From Apteryx mantelli (lineage: Eukaryota; Chordata; Aves; Apterygiformes; Apterygidae): DNA of 64,000 bases. Position 1 is the first letter of the stretch. Each line of letters starts with the position of its first letter. The notes under the pieces were generated by a model, which saw only the letters and a list, made by a program, of their open reading frames with translations, was not told the DNA's origin and ran no database searches. The position numbers were made by a program, and so were the translations under genes. Where the stretch lies: assembly GCF_036417845.1 (NCBI RefSeq), contig NC_089980.1, positions 56,852,501 through 56,916,500 of the forward strand, in the 5' to 3' direction. Positions 37,904 through 48,400 of this stretch are shown here, one piece after another.

Positions 37904-37922
37904 AAAAAAAAAAAAAAAAAAA
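37904..37922 (+). repeat. A19 homopolymer
   Basis: A run of 19 A. The sequence before it does not look like a processed gene or a SINE body. Confidence 0.85.
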
Positions 37923-40735
37923 GGCACAAAGCTGGGAAGCTGAGATCCTCCACAGGATGCCTGCTAATGGTGGAGAGACATAGGAGTGAAAGAAAACATG
38001 AAGAGATTAAAGCGTAAAAATTAGAAAACACAGAAGAGAAGCGCTACCAAGCAAAGACAATGAGTTGCAAGATGTTAACCCTAACATCCAAATTACTCAG
38101 TGCACCATCTTCATCCCACAGTGCACTACAAAAATGTTCCAAAACACATTGCAAAGCGGGACAGCTTTAATGGCAATGCCTGTCCACAGCTTACTAAGAT
38201 CTCAAACTGACAAAACTCCACCTGGTGAGATGCCAAGCGCACTGCATATTAAGGATTTAAGTATGCACATACTCTGATGACAAAATCAACTCTGCAAGGT
38301 AACAAACATTATGGCATTACAATGTTCTAGCATTGATATGGCCTCAAGTATCTACCCAAAGTCATATAGGTAGAGCCTCTCCTCAACTCTACAGTTATAT
38401 CTACAGTGTTGAAGAATGGTTTCTTTAAACTTCACCTTAAGCCATACACCCACCTTGTATGAATGCAACTGAAGTGACATTATTTGGGTTAAACCCCCCT
38501 GAAAACCCACTTTCCTGCCTCCTTCATCTCCCTCACAAATGTTCACTGACTTGAAGCTCTCTGACATCACTGGAAATTTATTAATGGACTTAAACTTTGA
38601 ACCAGGCCCCCAATATCTTCTTTCTGATCATGATATAATAAAAACAGAAATACACCGCTAGTGTTATATGTCCAAAATTTTTAATATATGTTCCTTGCCA
38701 TTCAGAAAAGTTAATTAAATTAATTAAACTCTGATACATAAATTCATCTAAATTAAAAAAAATCTTCATTTTACACATCACAATTTTGTCATAGCAGCTA
38801 AAGGAAAACAGATTTTATATGTAATTCTCTCAAAGTGAAGAAAATACGCTAGCAAAAATACAACTAGCACTTCCCCAAATCAACAAAACTGCTAACGTAT
38901 TATTCAGTAGTTCCCACAAACCCCAACTTGAACAATCTCCATAAGTGTACAGCTCAGGAAAAGAAAAGCGCCATTCCGAATTGCTGTCTGCGACTCTGAA
39001 ATTTATTAAAAAATAACTTTCGGCATATGATGACTTTATCTGATAACAATTAACATACAATGTGTGTTTAATTTAATTACACACCATTCTCCTTAAATCA
39101 TTGCTTTCCTTTAATTATGATTTAAATAGATTCACAAGTTACAGAATATCAATGCTACCTACAGCAGTTTATAAAATTCAGACACCCTTGTGGATCTGTA
39201 ACAGACATGTAAACACAACTTCATCACCCAAATGAAAGGCCAGATTTCCTGATCCATTAAAATCAACCTCCATGTAAGCCAACTGCTCCATGGATGATGG
39301 CAGAGACAAATCAGGAGGACAGACATGCCCTAAACAGATTGAAGAAGGGTGTGGTGACAAAGGTGTAACATAGTGCATGGCAGAATTATATTCTACATTT
39401 CATCCACTGATGAGAATAAGATGTGCTTTACCAGCTTGTAACCAAAGCCTGAACAGAGCTCTCGTCCTATTCAATCACACGCCAGTGCTGGAAATCAGGA
39501 ATCTATAATTCAGCTTCTTACACAAAATCCTCAAACCTAACAATCAGAGCCTTGAGTAGTTCCACAGGTTACCCTTCTCTTGCACAGCAAACAAACAAAC
39601 AAAAAAGATGTAAGGCTCATCTGTATTTGTTCTGTGCTCACAAGTAAAGATGCTTTCTTCTGCTGTAAAGCAAACAATAAAGTATATTTTTCTTCAGGGA
39701 AAAAAAGCCTCCCCTTTCTCTCTCCTCCAGAATACCCATCATCATGCAGAACTCTCACTTACAATCCACTTGAAAACATTTCTTAGGCTAAGTAAGGCCT
39801 GGTTGCTACCTTTGCCTACTTTAAACAGATGAGATAAAATATATTACTTCAATATACTTCACCAGGTTCTGATATCAAAGATAATTCACTAGTGAAATAA
39901 CACCCAGGTGGCTCTCCCTTAGAGGTAATGTTCACACAAGTACTAACTCTCACCATCACTGTAATTTAAGATAAAAGCAATAGCTATTTCAGTGGTTTTC
40001 AATCAAATTTAGCTAAGAGCACTGAGCTACCCTCCAGAAACATCTTGCCCATTTTTTTTTCCAGTGATTTGCTAGCAAAATGCCCCAAAATTGGAGAGCA
40101 AGTGAGTAGATGCAGTAGGATCCTTTGTAAAATCTGACAGCTCAAAAGGCATCCAAAGAACAAGAGGATGAAAACTAGCCATTAAGGTGAAAATAAAACT
40201 GCATTCAACTAGCAGTGTGAAAATACAAAAAAATGAAGAGGCTCCAATATAAGCAGCTACCCAGAATGCTTTACTGGTTTTATCTTTTGTTTGTTCATGC
40301 AGTCATGAGGCATTCATTACCACCATACAAATTGCAAAACCTTTTATGTTAAGAGGAATAGGATACTCAGTTATTCCAGTTAAGATCACTTAAGAGTCTA
40401 ATACAAGGCTATTAATTGTAACATCATTTTCTCACAACTAAGAAGGTCTGTGCTAAAGTAGAAGTTTAAGCAGCTTGGAAGATGATGCTCACAGCCTTCT
40501 GAAGACAGTCTCCACATAGGGTTTGGCTTATTTTATTTTCAGAGACACATACTGAATGAGACAGCCATCACCATTCATCCAAGCAAACAGGCATTTACAT
40601 AAATGTCCCTCACCTGGCACTCAAGCCACAAAGTAGATTGGGAATAATCCAGATGTAAATCCAGTTGTAAATCTCCCAATCATAGGGCTAAAGCACACTT
40701 AAATGTGGGAGAATACTGCTATTTTAGCTTTGAAA

Positions 40736-40765
40736 TGCATCTACATTAGATGCATCTACATTAGA
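40736..40765 (+). repeat. Perfect 15-base tandem duplication
   Basis: Two exact copies of TGCATCTACATTAGA, head to tail. Confidence 0.95.
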
Positions 40766-41289
40766 GTTCTCAACCAAATACAGTCCTCATGTTTTGTGTA
40801 AAAAGGATAGCTCTTCTTAGTTATTGCTGTATTACAGGGAATAATACAAACACTTTCAGGAGAGTTAGAGTGTATATTTTCAAGACTGTCATTTATGAAA
40901 AGCATTACTTCCAGACTCTTTCTCCTGTGGTGCTTCTTCCAGACAAAAGAGTACCTTGATTAAAACCCTCACCCTGCCTGGCACTTCTCAGGAGCATATA
41001 CGCCTCTTAACTATGGTTTCTACCAGTAGGTAATGGCCCATAATGCATTTATGACAGTGCCTCAAGCAAGAGACCATATTACACCTAATGGACTTGAGCA
41101 CAATGAATTCCACGAGAAAACAAGAAAGGGGAACGCAAGAGGGAAGGGAAGAAAATTATTCTCACTTCTCTGAAGGGAACTAACGTTTCTGACAGTAGAA
41201 ATTTTGTCTTCAGAGAGGTGCAACTTAAGCTGACAGGTCAGCTTATTAAAGAGAACAAGAAGCCCCTTCATCCAAACACAAATACTTAC

Positions 41290-41883
41290 TCAAATAAGAT
41301 TTTTTATTTAGATCTGTCTCTGAAGTGAACACAAAGTTTTTGTATGTCAGAAAAACTAAAGAGCCTGCATCACTACCAAACAAATCAGACTGTGCAAATC
41401 CATGTTGTTTATCTGCAGTGCTGAGTCACATCTGGATGTTGGACAGGCTTCACCGAATACCACACCCTGGGAGTGTTTCAGCACTTCCCCTTCTGCAAGA
41501 ACACTGCCTTAAAAAAGAATTCATACATGATTAGAAGTGATCTTTTCCTGCTGTATGGTGTTCATATATTTAAGACTTTCACAAACATTTTATTTGGCCA
41601 AAAATTGTATATTATGTTATTTCCCAAGTCACAAACACTACACAAGCCATTCTTAAGGGCATGCTGTTCTAGGGCATGTGACTTCAATCTTATTTAAATA
41701 AAAAAGAAAAAAAAAGAAGTTTTCATCACTGCAGGCTTTGATTGTAAGTCTTCAGCTTCAGGAAGGCTGCAGTTAGACTTCCATGTTTTTCGGGGACTCA
41801 GAAAACACTTAGTTCATATTTTTAATGTACAACATTTTCAGTAAGTGCTTTCACACTCTGTCCATGAGAACAGTTAGTTCACT
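41290..41883 (-). other. EXOC8: EXOC8 3' untranslated region (end uncertain)
   Basis: AT-rich sequence follows the stop. AATAAA hexamers on the minus strand lie at 41594-41589 and 41308-41303, each followed by GT-rich sequence, giving 3'UTRs of about 310 or 600 bases. The AT-rich region continues to about 38.6 kb, so a longer form is possible. Confidence 0.45.
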
Positions 41884-42492
41884 TCACACCACAGAGGTGG
41901 TACTTTCTGGATTTATACGCATCAGTCTTGAAGCATTTCTCAGATCCTGTAGCTGTTTGGCTGGCTTTCCAACTCCTTCCTCAAATCTTTTTTCCACAAC
42001 AGGAAGGACAGTTTCATAAAGGAAGGATGCATTCTGCCTAATGAATGCTTTCTTCTCAGGGTCCTGTTCACACCGTAAACTGTAATCAACATGTTGGACA
42101 GCCACAAGGATGATTTCCACAAGACTCTCCAAAAGAACCATATGCAGCTCTGGAAAGTAAAGCTTTAATGCTTCCTCCAAGAAGGCCATAGTCTGCTTAG
42201 TGAAAGCTACCACAGTATAGCTAAGGTTGACCCAGCAGTCATCGCCAGTGTATTGGTCAAAATTGCCTACCCCGCAGCTTCTCATCTCCTCTCTCAGTTT
42301 TCCCAGAGCCTCTGGAGTCATTAGGTTCATCCTTCTCCACATCTCTTCAGAGTTGCGATGCTTGGTGGCCTCAATGATGATATCCTTATAGCTCTGTAAA
42401 GCACCTTTAATATCCTTTACCAGAAGGGCATGAATGATGAAGGTAAGATCCAGTCCAATCTCACTGAGCTGCTTGCAGTGCTCTTTAGCTAC
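41884..42492 (-). CDS. EXOC8: EXOC8 coding exon 2 (C-terminal helical bundle)
   Basis: The exon encodes residues 508-709, beginning VAKEHCKQLSEIGLDL, the exact continuation of ...AAECVK in other vertebrates. The acceptor is ACCCAAG. The block MWRRMNLMTPEALGKL, the motif YTGDDCWVNLSYTVVAFTKQ and the C-terminus are extremely conserved. The stop codon lies at 41884-41886. Confidence 0.95.
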   Translation of the reverse strand, partial: VAKEHCKQLSEIGLDLTFIIHALLVKDIKGALQSYKDIIIEATKHRNSEEMWRRMNLMTPEALGKLREEMRSCGVGNFDQYTGDDCWVNLSYTVVAFTKQTMAFLEEALKLYFPELHMVLLESLVEIILVAVQHVDYSLRCEQDPEKKAFIRQNASFLYETVLPVVEKRFEEGVGKPAKQLQDLRNASRLMRINPESTTSVV

Positions 42493-44679
42493 CTTGGGTA
42501 TTAATGAAAAGTGAAGCATGTTACCAGTTTGCATTCCCCCTTTACATTTTAAAAGTTTATCAAATTCATCACTCCCCAAAATTGAAAAGTGTTAGTTATG
42601 TTTTACAGATTTCTCTTACCTTAAGAAACTCCTTTTTAATGAGAAAGCAGTAACTGAGAGACAAACCTTGCCTGTCAAAAATACTACAGACAACTTCATT
42701 AGAAACCTTTTTTTCTTCCTATTAGTGGCTGAGAGATATCATAACCTGAGAAATTAAGGACTTCTTGAAGTACTTTAAAAAAATTAAGAAAATATAGTCC
42801 AGTAAAGGCTTGGAAAACAAACAAAAGTGTTCACAATACTCATCATTCAGATAAACCTTACGTAAATTTAAGGATCTCCTACCAGTTAAAGGCAAATTAA
42901 GAATGAACACATTTTGCATTTCTTCCAAGGGCAATTTTTTTCTTGCTCTGTACTTCAATCTTAATGCTTTTTTTTTGTTGTTAAATTGGAAACAAACAAA
43001 CAAACCCCAAATGAATGACATTAACTTTTCAAAGTGGGAAACTTTTTCAAGCAATGGGCTCAGAGTCAACAACTGAGCTAGGGTTAGAAATGGGGGGTTA
43101 CAAGCTTTCCACCCTTTGCTTAGTCCATCATATCACACCACCTTCCTTTCACTCTTACCTTCACACACTCCGCTGCAGTCGACAAGCTCTCTTTACTGTC
43201 GAATACCTGCTTACTGAAGGCATCTACAAACATCCTCATGGAAGAACGGGCCCACACAACGAAGGCAGAGTAGCAGCCGTTGTTGCCAGCGAAGTCCGTT
43301 TCAAACTCTTTTGCCGTCTCTAGGAGGCTGGTGAAAAAGACATGGCAGAGCTTGTGGATGTAGAGTAGTGTGGCACCTTCAATGCGCAGCTGTCGGATGG
43401 CCGTGCGCACAGCAGCTGCCCGGTTCTTCAGGAAGAGCTCGCATGCCTTGGTGGACTGGCCCAAGCGAATAAGCTGGGATACAGCCCGGCGGGTGGCCCG
43501 TGGCCCTCCTCGCAGCGAGCGGTCTGGAGACAGCTCAAACACCAGCACGTCCGTGAGCTGCCGGACCCGCTCATCCACCTTGGCCCGCAGCTCCTTCACA
43601 GGCTGGCTCACAGGCTTGTCCCCCAAGTACTCGTTGAGTTTATCCAGGAGATCCACCGCCCCCTCAAAGTCCCGCTGAGCAATGCAGACGTCCAGGTCCT
43701 CGGGTAGCTCCTGGATCCACTCAAGAGAGAGGTCGACCATCTCCTCCTCAGCAGGGGGCTCCTCATCCTCCTCCTCATCCTCCTCAAAGGGGTTGGTGGA
43801 TTCAGGGGGTGTTGGGGCGGGCTGGGGCAGGGCCTCCTGCTCCAGCCGGCGCTTCTCGCTGAGGGCCCGGTTGCGCTTGGTCTCCTCCAGCACCTCCAGC
43901 CACTCCTTCTTGATTTTGGCGTTCTCAGCCTGGAAGATGCGGCTCTCGGGGAACATGAGCAGCTTGAACATGTCCTTCATAGGCGGGTTGTCCTTGACGT
44001 TGACCACAGCAAGCCCGTCGAGGGGGTAGAGGGCATCGTAGCGGTAGGCACCGCGGCGGTTGGGCAGGGCCGTGGCCACGAGCAGACAGTCGTTCATGAG
44101 GAAGGCGTGCACCCGCTGGATCTGCGCCATGTGGTCGGCATCGTACTCCAGCAGGTCGCCGTTGTACACCAGGTACTTGCCGGGGCTCTCGGGCAGCAGG
44201 TCACGGCAGCCCTCCACCTTCTCCAGGAGGGTGGTGAGGGTGCGCTGCCGACCCTCCTCGCTGGCCGCCGCCTCCTTGGCCGAGAGGGGCAGGAAGGGGT
44301 CGGCGGCGGCGGCACGGCGGGCGCCCAGGGCGGGGTCGTCGCGGTCAGCCTGGAGGAGCAGGGCCTGGGTGATGGCCTCCATGATGCCCTTCTGCTCGGT
44401 GAGGATGTGGCTGAGCTGGTACATCTCGCTCTCCAGGTAGCTGATCTCACGCGCCGTCTCGATGAACTGCCGGTAGTTCTGGTAGACGTTGCGCTTCAGG
44501 CTCTGCGCCGTCTCCTCGCTCAGCGCCTGGATGCGCTGCCGGTGCTCCTGCAGGTCCCGGTCGCCGTCCGACTGCTGCGACAGCTGCTTCACGTACTCGG
44601 CCGCCGCGAAGCCCCCCGACTCCAGCTGCCGCCGCAGCCGGCTCCCGCCGCCTTCGCCCAGCGACAGCGCCATCGCCAT
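41884..44679 (-). CDS. EXOC8: EXOC8, exocyst complex subunit Exo84, two coding exons
   Basis: The CDS joins 44679-43159 and 42492-41884 (minus strand) and encodes 709 aa, against 725 in human as I recall. The start MAMALSL sits in a strong context (GCGGCGATGG) and matches the human MAMAM start. Domains in order: an N-terminal coiled coil in the Vps51/Exo84 region (about 12-110), a variable Ala-rich linker (about 115-145), a PH domain (about 168-268; binds RalA-GTP and phosphoinositides in this family), an NPF motif (296-298) in an acidic stretch (299-313), then the C-terminal Exo84 helical bundle (about 318-700). The end ASRLMRINPESTTSVV is near-identical to mammals. The protein is part of the octameric exocyst that tethers secretory vesicles to the plasma membrane. 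The gene is head to head with SPRTN. An unusual point is the intron between codons 507 and 508. Confidence 0.97.
42493..43158 (-). other. EXOC8: EXOC8 intron, 666 bp, phase 0
   Basis: A GT-AG intron with a good donor (AAG|GTAAGA) and a weaker acceptor (short pyrimidine stretch, then ATTAATACCCAAG). It is AT-rich with no ORF of interest and no recognisable mobile element. Stops in its translation rule out coding read-through in the EXOC8 frame. Confidence 0.88.
43159..44679 (-). CDS. EXOC8: EXOC8 coding exon 1
   Basis: The exon encodes residues 1-507: coiled coil, PH domain, acidic linker and the first half of the Exo84 helical region. It ends at TCTAAAGAGAG...TGTGTGAAG, giving ...LSTAAECVK. 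The donor GTAAGA follows at once (43158-43153 on minus). Reading past it gives VRVKGRWCDMMD and a stop, which no Exo84 protein has, so the splice is well supported. Confidence 0.95.
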
Positions 44680-44950
44680 CGCCGCTGTCACGGCGGCGAG
44701 CCCGCCGCGCCGCGCCGCGCCGCGCCGCCACCAGCCACCAGCCGCCGCCGCCGCCAGGAAGACCGCTGCCGCGCCTGCGCACAGCGGCACGTAGGCCGCC
44801 TGCGCCAGCATGGCCGCGCCGCCGCGCACGCGCCCCGGCTCAGAGCGACGCGAGGCGCAGGCGCCGCAGAAGCGCCCCCCCACCCCTCTCCCGGCCCTGG
44901 CGAGCGTGCGCGCCGCCGCGAGGGGAGGAGTCGCGCGCCGGGACGGCCTC

Positions 44951-44960
44951 GCGCATGCGC
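44951..44960. promoter_or_regulatory. NRF-1-type palindrome 1
   Basis: The perfect palindrome GCGCATGCGC matches the core of the NRF-1 site (YGCGCAYGCGCR). It lies in the shared EXOC8/SPRTN promoter, 44 bases from a second identical copy. Confidence 0.6.
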
Positions 44961-45003
44961 CCGGCGGGGAAAAACAGCGCGAGGGAGCGAGCCGCTGGGG
45001 CTA

Positions 45004-45013
45004 GCGCATGCGC
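45004..45013. promoter_or_regulatory. NRF-1-type palindrome 2
   Basis: A second perfect GCGCATGCGC, followed by AG so that it fits the full NRF-1 consensus on the plus strand. It lies 170 bases upstream of the SPRTN start codon. Confidence 0.65.
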
Positions 45014-45182
45014 AGTCGGAGCGGGGTGGCGGCGGCGTGTCGTTTGTGGCGCGTTGCGCGTGCGTTCGGCTTGAGTTGCCTTGGTGCTTGCGTGCGTGCG
45101 CGCGCGCAGGGGCTGAGCGGGTACCGGGCCGCGGCGGCGGCGGCTGTTGAGCGGGTGGCGCGCGGCGGCGCTGCTGCTCAGG

Positions 45183-45448
45183 ATGGAGGAGGATGACGAC
45201 TTCGTACTGGCGCTGCAGCTCCAGGAGCTGTGGGAGGCGGAGGACACGGAGGCGGCCGCCGCTGCTGCTGCGTGCCCTGAGGCTTCGCTGGACTCCTCGC
45301 TGCTTCGGCCGCTCTCGGTGGTGGACGAGGCCTGGGAGCTGCTGGACCCCAGCCCCGACGTGCACGGCCTCTTCGTGCAGTTCAACGAGGCGCTCTTCTG
45401 GGGGCGCCTGACGGCGGTGGAGGTGTCGTGGAGCCCGCGTATGACCCT
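45183..45448 (+). CDS. SPRTN: SPRTN coding exon 1
   Basis: The exon encodes MEEDDDFVLALQLQELW through ...VSWSPRMT plus two bases of a Leu codon. The 3' end was fixed by conservation: ACC CT|GTACGG joined to C TGT GCA gives MTL-CAG as in human. This uses an off-consensus donor; a better-looking donor (ACG|GTAACG) lies 5 bases downstream but shifts the frame. The exon carries an Ala run (residues 24-30) absent from human. Confidence 0.88.
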
Positions 45449-48400
45449 GTACGGTAACGGCTGGGGGAGGTGGTTGTAGGGGTGGGTCTGCTTCGTGTGC
45501 CTGTTGGTTTTGAGGGGAGCCCAGGGCCCTCGGCCGCGTCCGTGTGAGTGTCCCCTGCCCCTCCGCCTCGCCGGCCTGGAGGGAAAGCGGCCGCCTGAGG
45601 GGGAGCCGAAGTACGCGGGGGGTGGCCAGAAAAGGGCGCGAAGTGGCGGGACCCAGAAGCCGGTCCTTCCTGAGCCACTAGAGCAGCGATGGCGAGTTGC
45701 TTTCACTGGCGTCGCGTTTCCCGCTGACAGAGATTTGGGCTGTCATGAATGAGCTGAGATGCTTTTCGTGAGCGATCCAAGCAGTTTGTTATTGCTGTGT
45801 CAGAGCCTTTGGTGAAGGTTGTGGCTCATCAAGTAAGCAATGACTTATCTAATAGTAAGGTCTTAGATTTTGGGGGAAAGGGGGAAAATCGACCTGTCGC
45901 TTGTAACTATAGGCTGTTGCTAACTGTGTCTTAGTAGAAAAGACTTACCAATTCCACAGACAGCTTAAGTTCCAGGTATTCGAATTTTCTCACATAGGTT
46001 GTACCTCTGCTCAGGATGTGGTTCTGTTACTGTATCTATTTTGACTTTCATTTGTTAGCTTTGGCAGCCATAAATGGCTTTCTCGGTGTGCAGACAAAAT
46101 TTTTATAGTGGAATAAATAAATTGGTCTTAAATTATGTATTTTAAAACTTACATAAGCATACTTCTATTGCTGTTATTTTTGTTGCTATTCTGAATTCCT
46201 TTGATAGTTTTACAACATGGTAGAAAAGCAAATGTGAAGTGGTAATAGCATATTAATAAGGCTTAGAGTAGGTTTAGGGGAATACATATTAAATCTGAGA
46301 TGCCCCCCCCCCCAAAAAAAAAAAAAGAAGTTGCAGTTCTGCAGCAGATCAGCTGATAGGGTTGCAGGATGTCGGAGTCCTTCCCCTTCTTGTCCTTTAC
46401 TGATTGTAGTGCTTTTTGGACATTTGGAAATATTTGGATATACTGCACTTACAGAAAACTAATCCCACAACAACAAAAAAGAAATGTTTTCTGCTGTGTT
46501 ACTGTGCTGAAGTGACCATGTAAAGGTCCAGTAAGAGTCAAAATGTGGGGGAGAGCGTGCAGCTGAGGGGTGAACTGCAGCAACCAGCAGCTAGGTCAGA
46601 GTTGGCTGCTGTGAAACAGTGGTCTCTGTTTTATGTTTTTCACTCCATCTGGAGTCTTAATGAAAATGTTAATTTGCCTCCTGAACAAATGAGCTTGGAA
46701 CATTCTATTGTGATTTTCAGGATTGTTAGCTTCAAATTAAGTGATTGTAAGAGATCTAATAAATTACAGTTGAGCTTCTGGTAGCTCAAACAGCTTATTC
46801 TGAAGAATTTGCTGCTGCTTTTTTCTTGGTTAACGAGGTTGAGTTCTTCAAGTAGCTTCTAACAGTCTTTCTTATTCTAAGTTATTTAGCATGTGTTGAA
46901 AGGGGCCGGCATTTTAACTCCAATTCTCAATTTTCTTCACATACTACAGAAAAAAGTAACTCTTATATTTTGTTTCCGCCTCTCTTTCAGCTGTGCAGGA
47001 GTGTGTAGTTATGAAGGAAAAGGTGGAATGTGTTCCATTCGTCTAAGTGAGCCACTCCTGAAGTTAAGACCAAGGAAGGATCTTGTTGAGGTATTTGAAG
47101 ATGATTCATGAATATGTGCATAAAATGTATTAACCTTTCCCCACTGCCACTCTCCCCCCCCCCCACGTTTTACATTTCATGATGGTATTCTTATGAGCAG
47201 TGACTTATAGATTGTAAAATAGCGGTGACTTTATCACTGTGTTTCTGTTGCTTATGTGGGCAACATTACAGTATCCTCAGTTGTATGTTTCTAAATGGGC
47301 AACTCTTGAGTGGGAGTCTACAGTCACTTGTTTATTTTACTGACTTTATAAAGGGGGAAAAGACTTTTTTTAGCTCCTAAGCTATCCTACAATATCAAAA
47401 TCACAAATGTGCCTTGAAAGCACAACCAGAAAATGGCTTTAGTTTCACCTTTTAGGTTAAAGGCCATTAACAGAAAATAAGGACATAGGATATGACTGTG
47501 AACATAACTTTGCGTTGCTTTTCATGCCTCTGCCAGGTCTGCTTGTATGAGTTGGCTCAACATTTGGATTTGCTTAATGAACAGAAGTGCTGTAGAGTTT
47601 CTGCATTCTTCTCAAAAGTATCTCTTTTGTTTAGTGGTGGGGAGGGGGTGATCTTTTTGAAGATCTGACTTGAGTTAGGGGATTATTTCTACTTCTTGGA
47701 GAGTCACATGTTAAAATAACATTCTTTAGCATGTTAAGGTTGTATGGAAATAGTTGATTTGATTTGGCAGGTAAAATAAGTATTATGTTTCTATGACCGA
47801 GATTTAACAAGTGAGTGCATGAGAATAAGATTAGTACTAAGATGAATGTAAAGTAGCATAAATTAAAAAATGCTTCCAGCTTAATTTAGAAATTATATGC
47901 AGTGCTTTTCAGTAAATAGCTAATGATTAGCCTTGTTTCAGACACTGTTACATGAAATGATCCATGCCCTCCTGTTTGTTACTAATAATGACAAAGATCA
48001 TGAATCTCATGGGCCAGAGTTCCGCAAACATATGCATCGCATTAATCGCTTGACTGGAGCCAATGTCACAGTAAGCATAATCCACTTCATGTTACATAAT
48101 ACAACTTTTTTCCTATTTTGGTACCATGTGTTTGAATATTTGAAATGTAGTATGATTAATACACTTGTATTCCTTAGTAGACACTCCACAGTTGGCACCA
48201 ATACATATTTGCATCAAACTGCTTGCCAGTTCAGTAGTTATTTTGTTGGTAATGGTGGAGGGAACATGCTGGGGAAGATGTGGAGGGTTCTTAAAATCAT
48301 ATAATTCTCAAATATGCCCCCTGAAAGTATTTTCCTTTTAAGTTTGTTTTAAACTTGAAGTAATTTATTCTGAACTTCTGTCCTCTGAACTCATTAATCT

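Larger units (their letters stand above)
17866..41289. other. Gene-free interval between RHOU and EXOC8
   Basis: About 23 kb with no exon I can support on either strand. It contains MIR-like and CR1-like relics, an orphan GC-rich block (31330-31760), a possible conserved non-coding element (33300-33600), a TA repeat and a poly-A run. GNPAT, which I recall sits next to EXOC8 in mammals, was not found. Confidence 0.5.
44680..45182. promoter_or_regulatory. Bidirectional CpG-island promoter, EXOC8 (-) / SPRTN (+)
   Basis: Only 503 bp separate the two start codons, which point away from each other. The whole stretch is GC- and CpG-rich, and the island continues into both first exons (about 43370-45430). 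Two perfect GCGCATGCGC palindromes (44951-44960 and 45004-45013) match the NRF-1 consensus core. There is no TATA box. The divergent EXOC8-SPRTN pair is an established vertebrate arrangement. Transcription start sites cannot be placed from sequence alone. Confidence 0.85.

Noticed and set aside
44107-45150. A 347-aa open frame on plus, antisense to EXOC8
   Set aside because: It is a reverse-frame shadow of the GC-rich EXOC8 first exon, with no recognisable domain.
44688-45706. Long minus-strand open frames (225 and 288 aa) across the shared promoter and SPRTN exon 1
   Set aside because: They are composition-driven, have no family resemblance and overlap a real exon on the other strand.
48007-48304. 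Open frame continuing past SPRTN exon 3
   Set aside because: It reads into intron 3 beyond the GTAAGC donor; the conserved protein resumes in exon 4.
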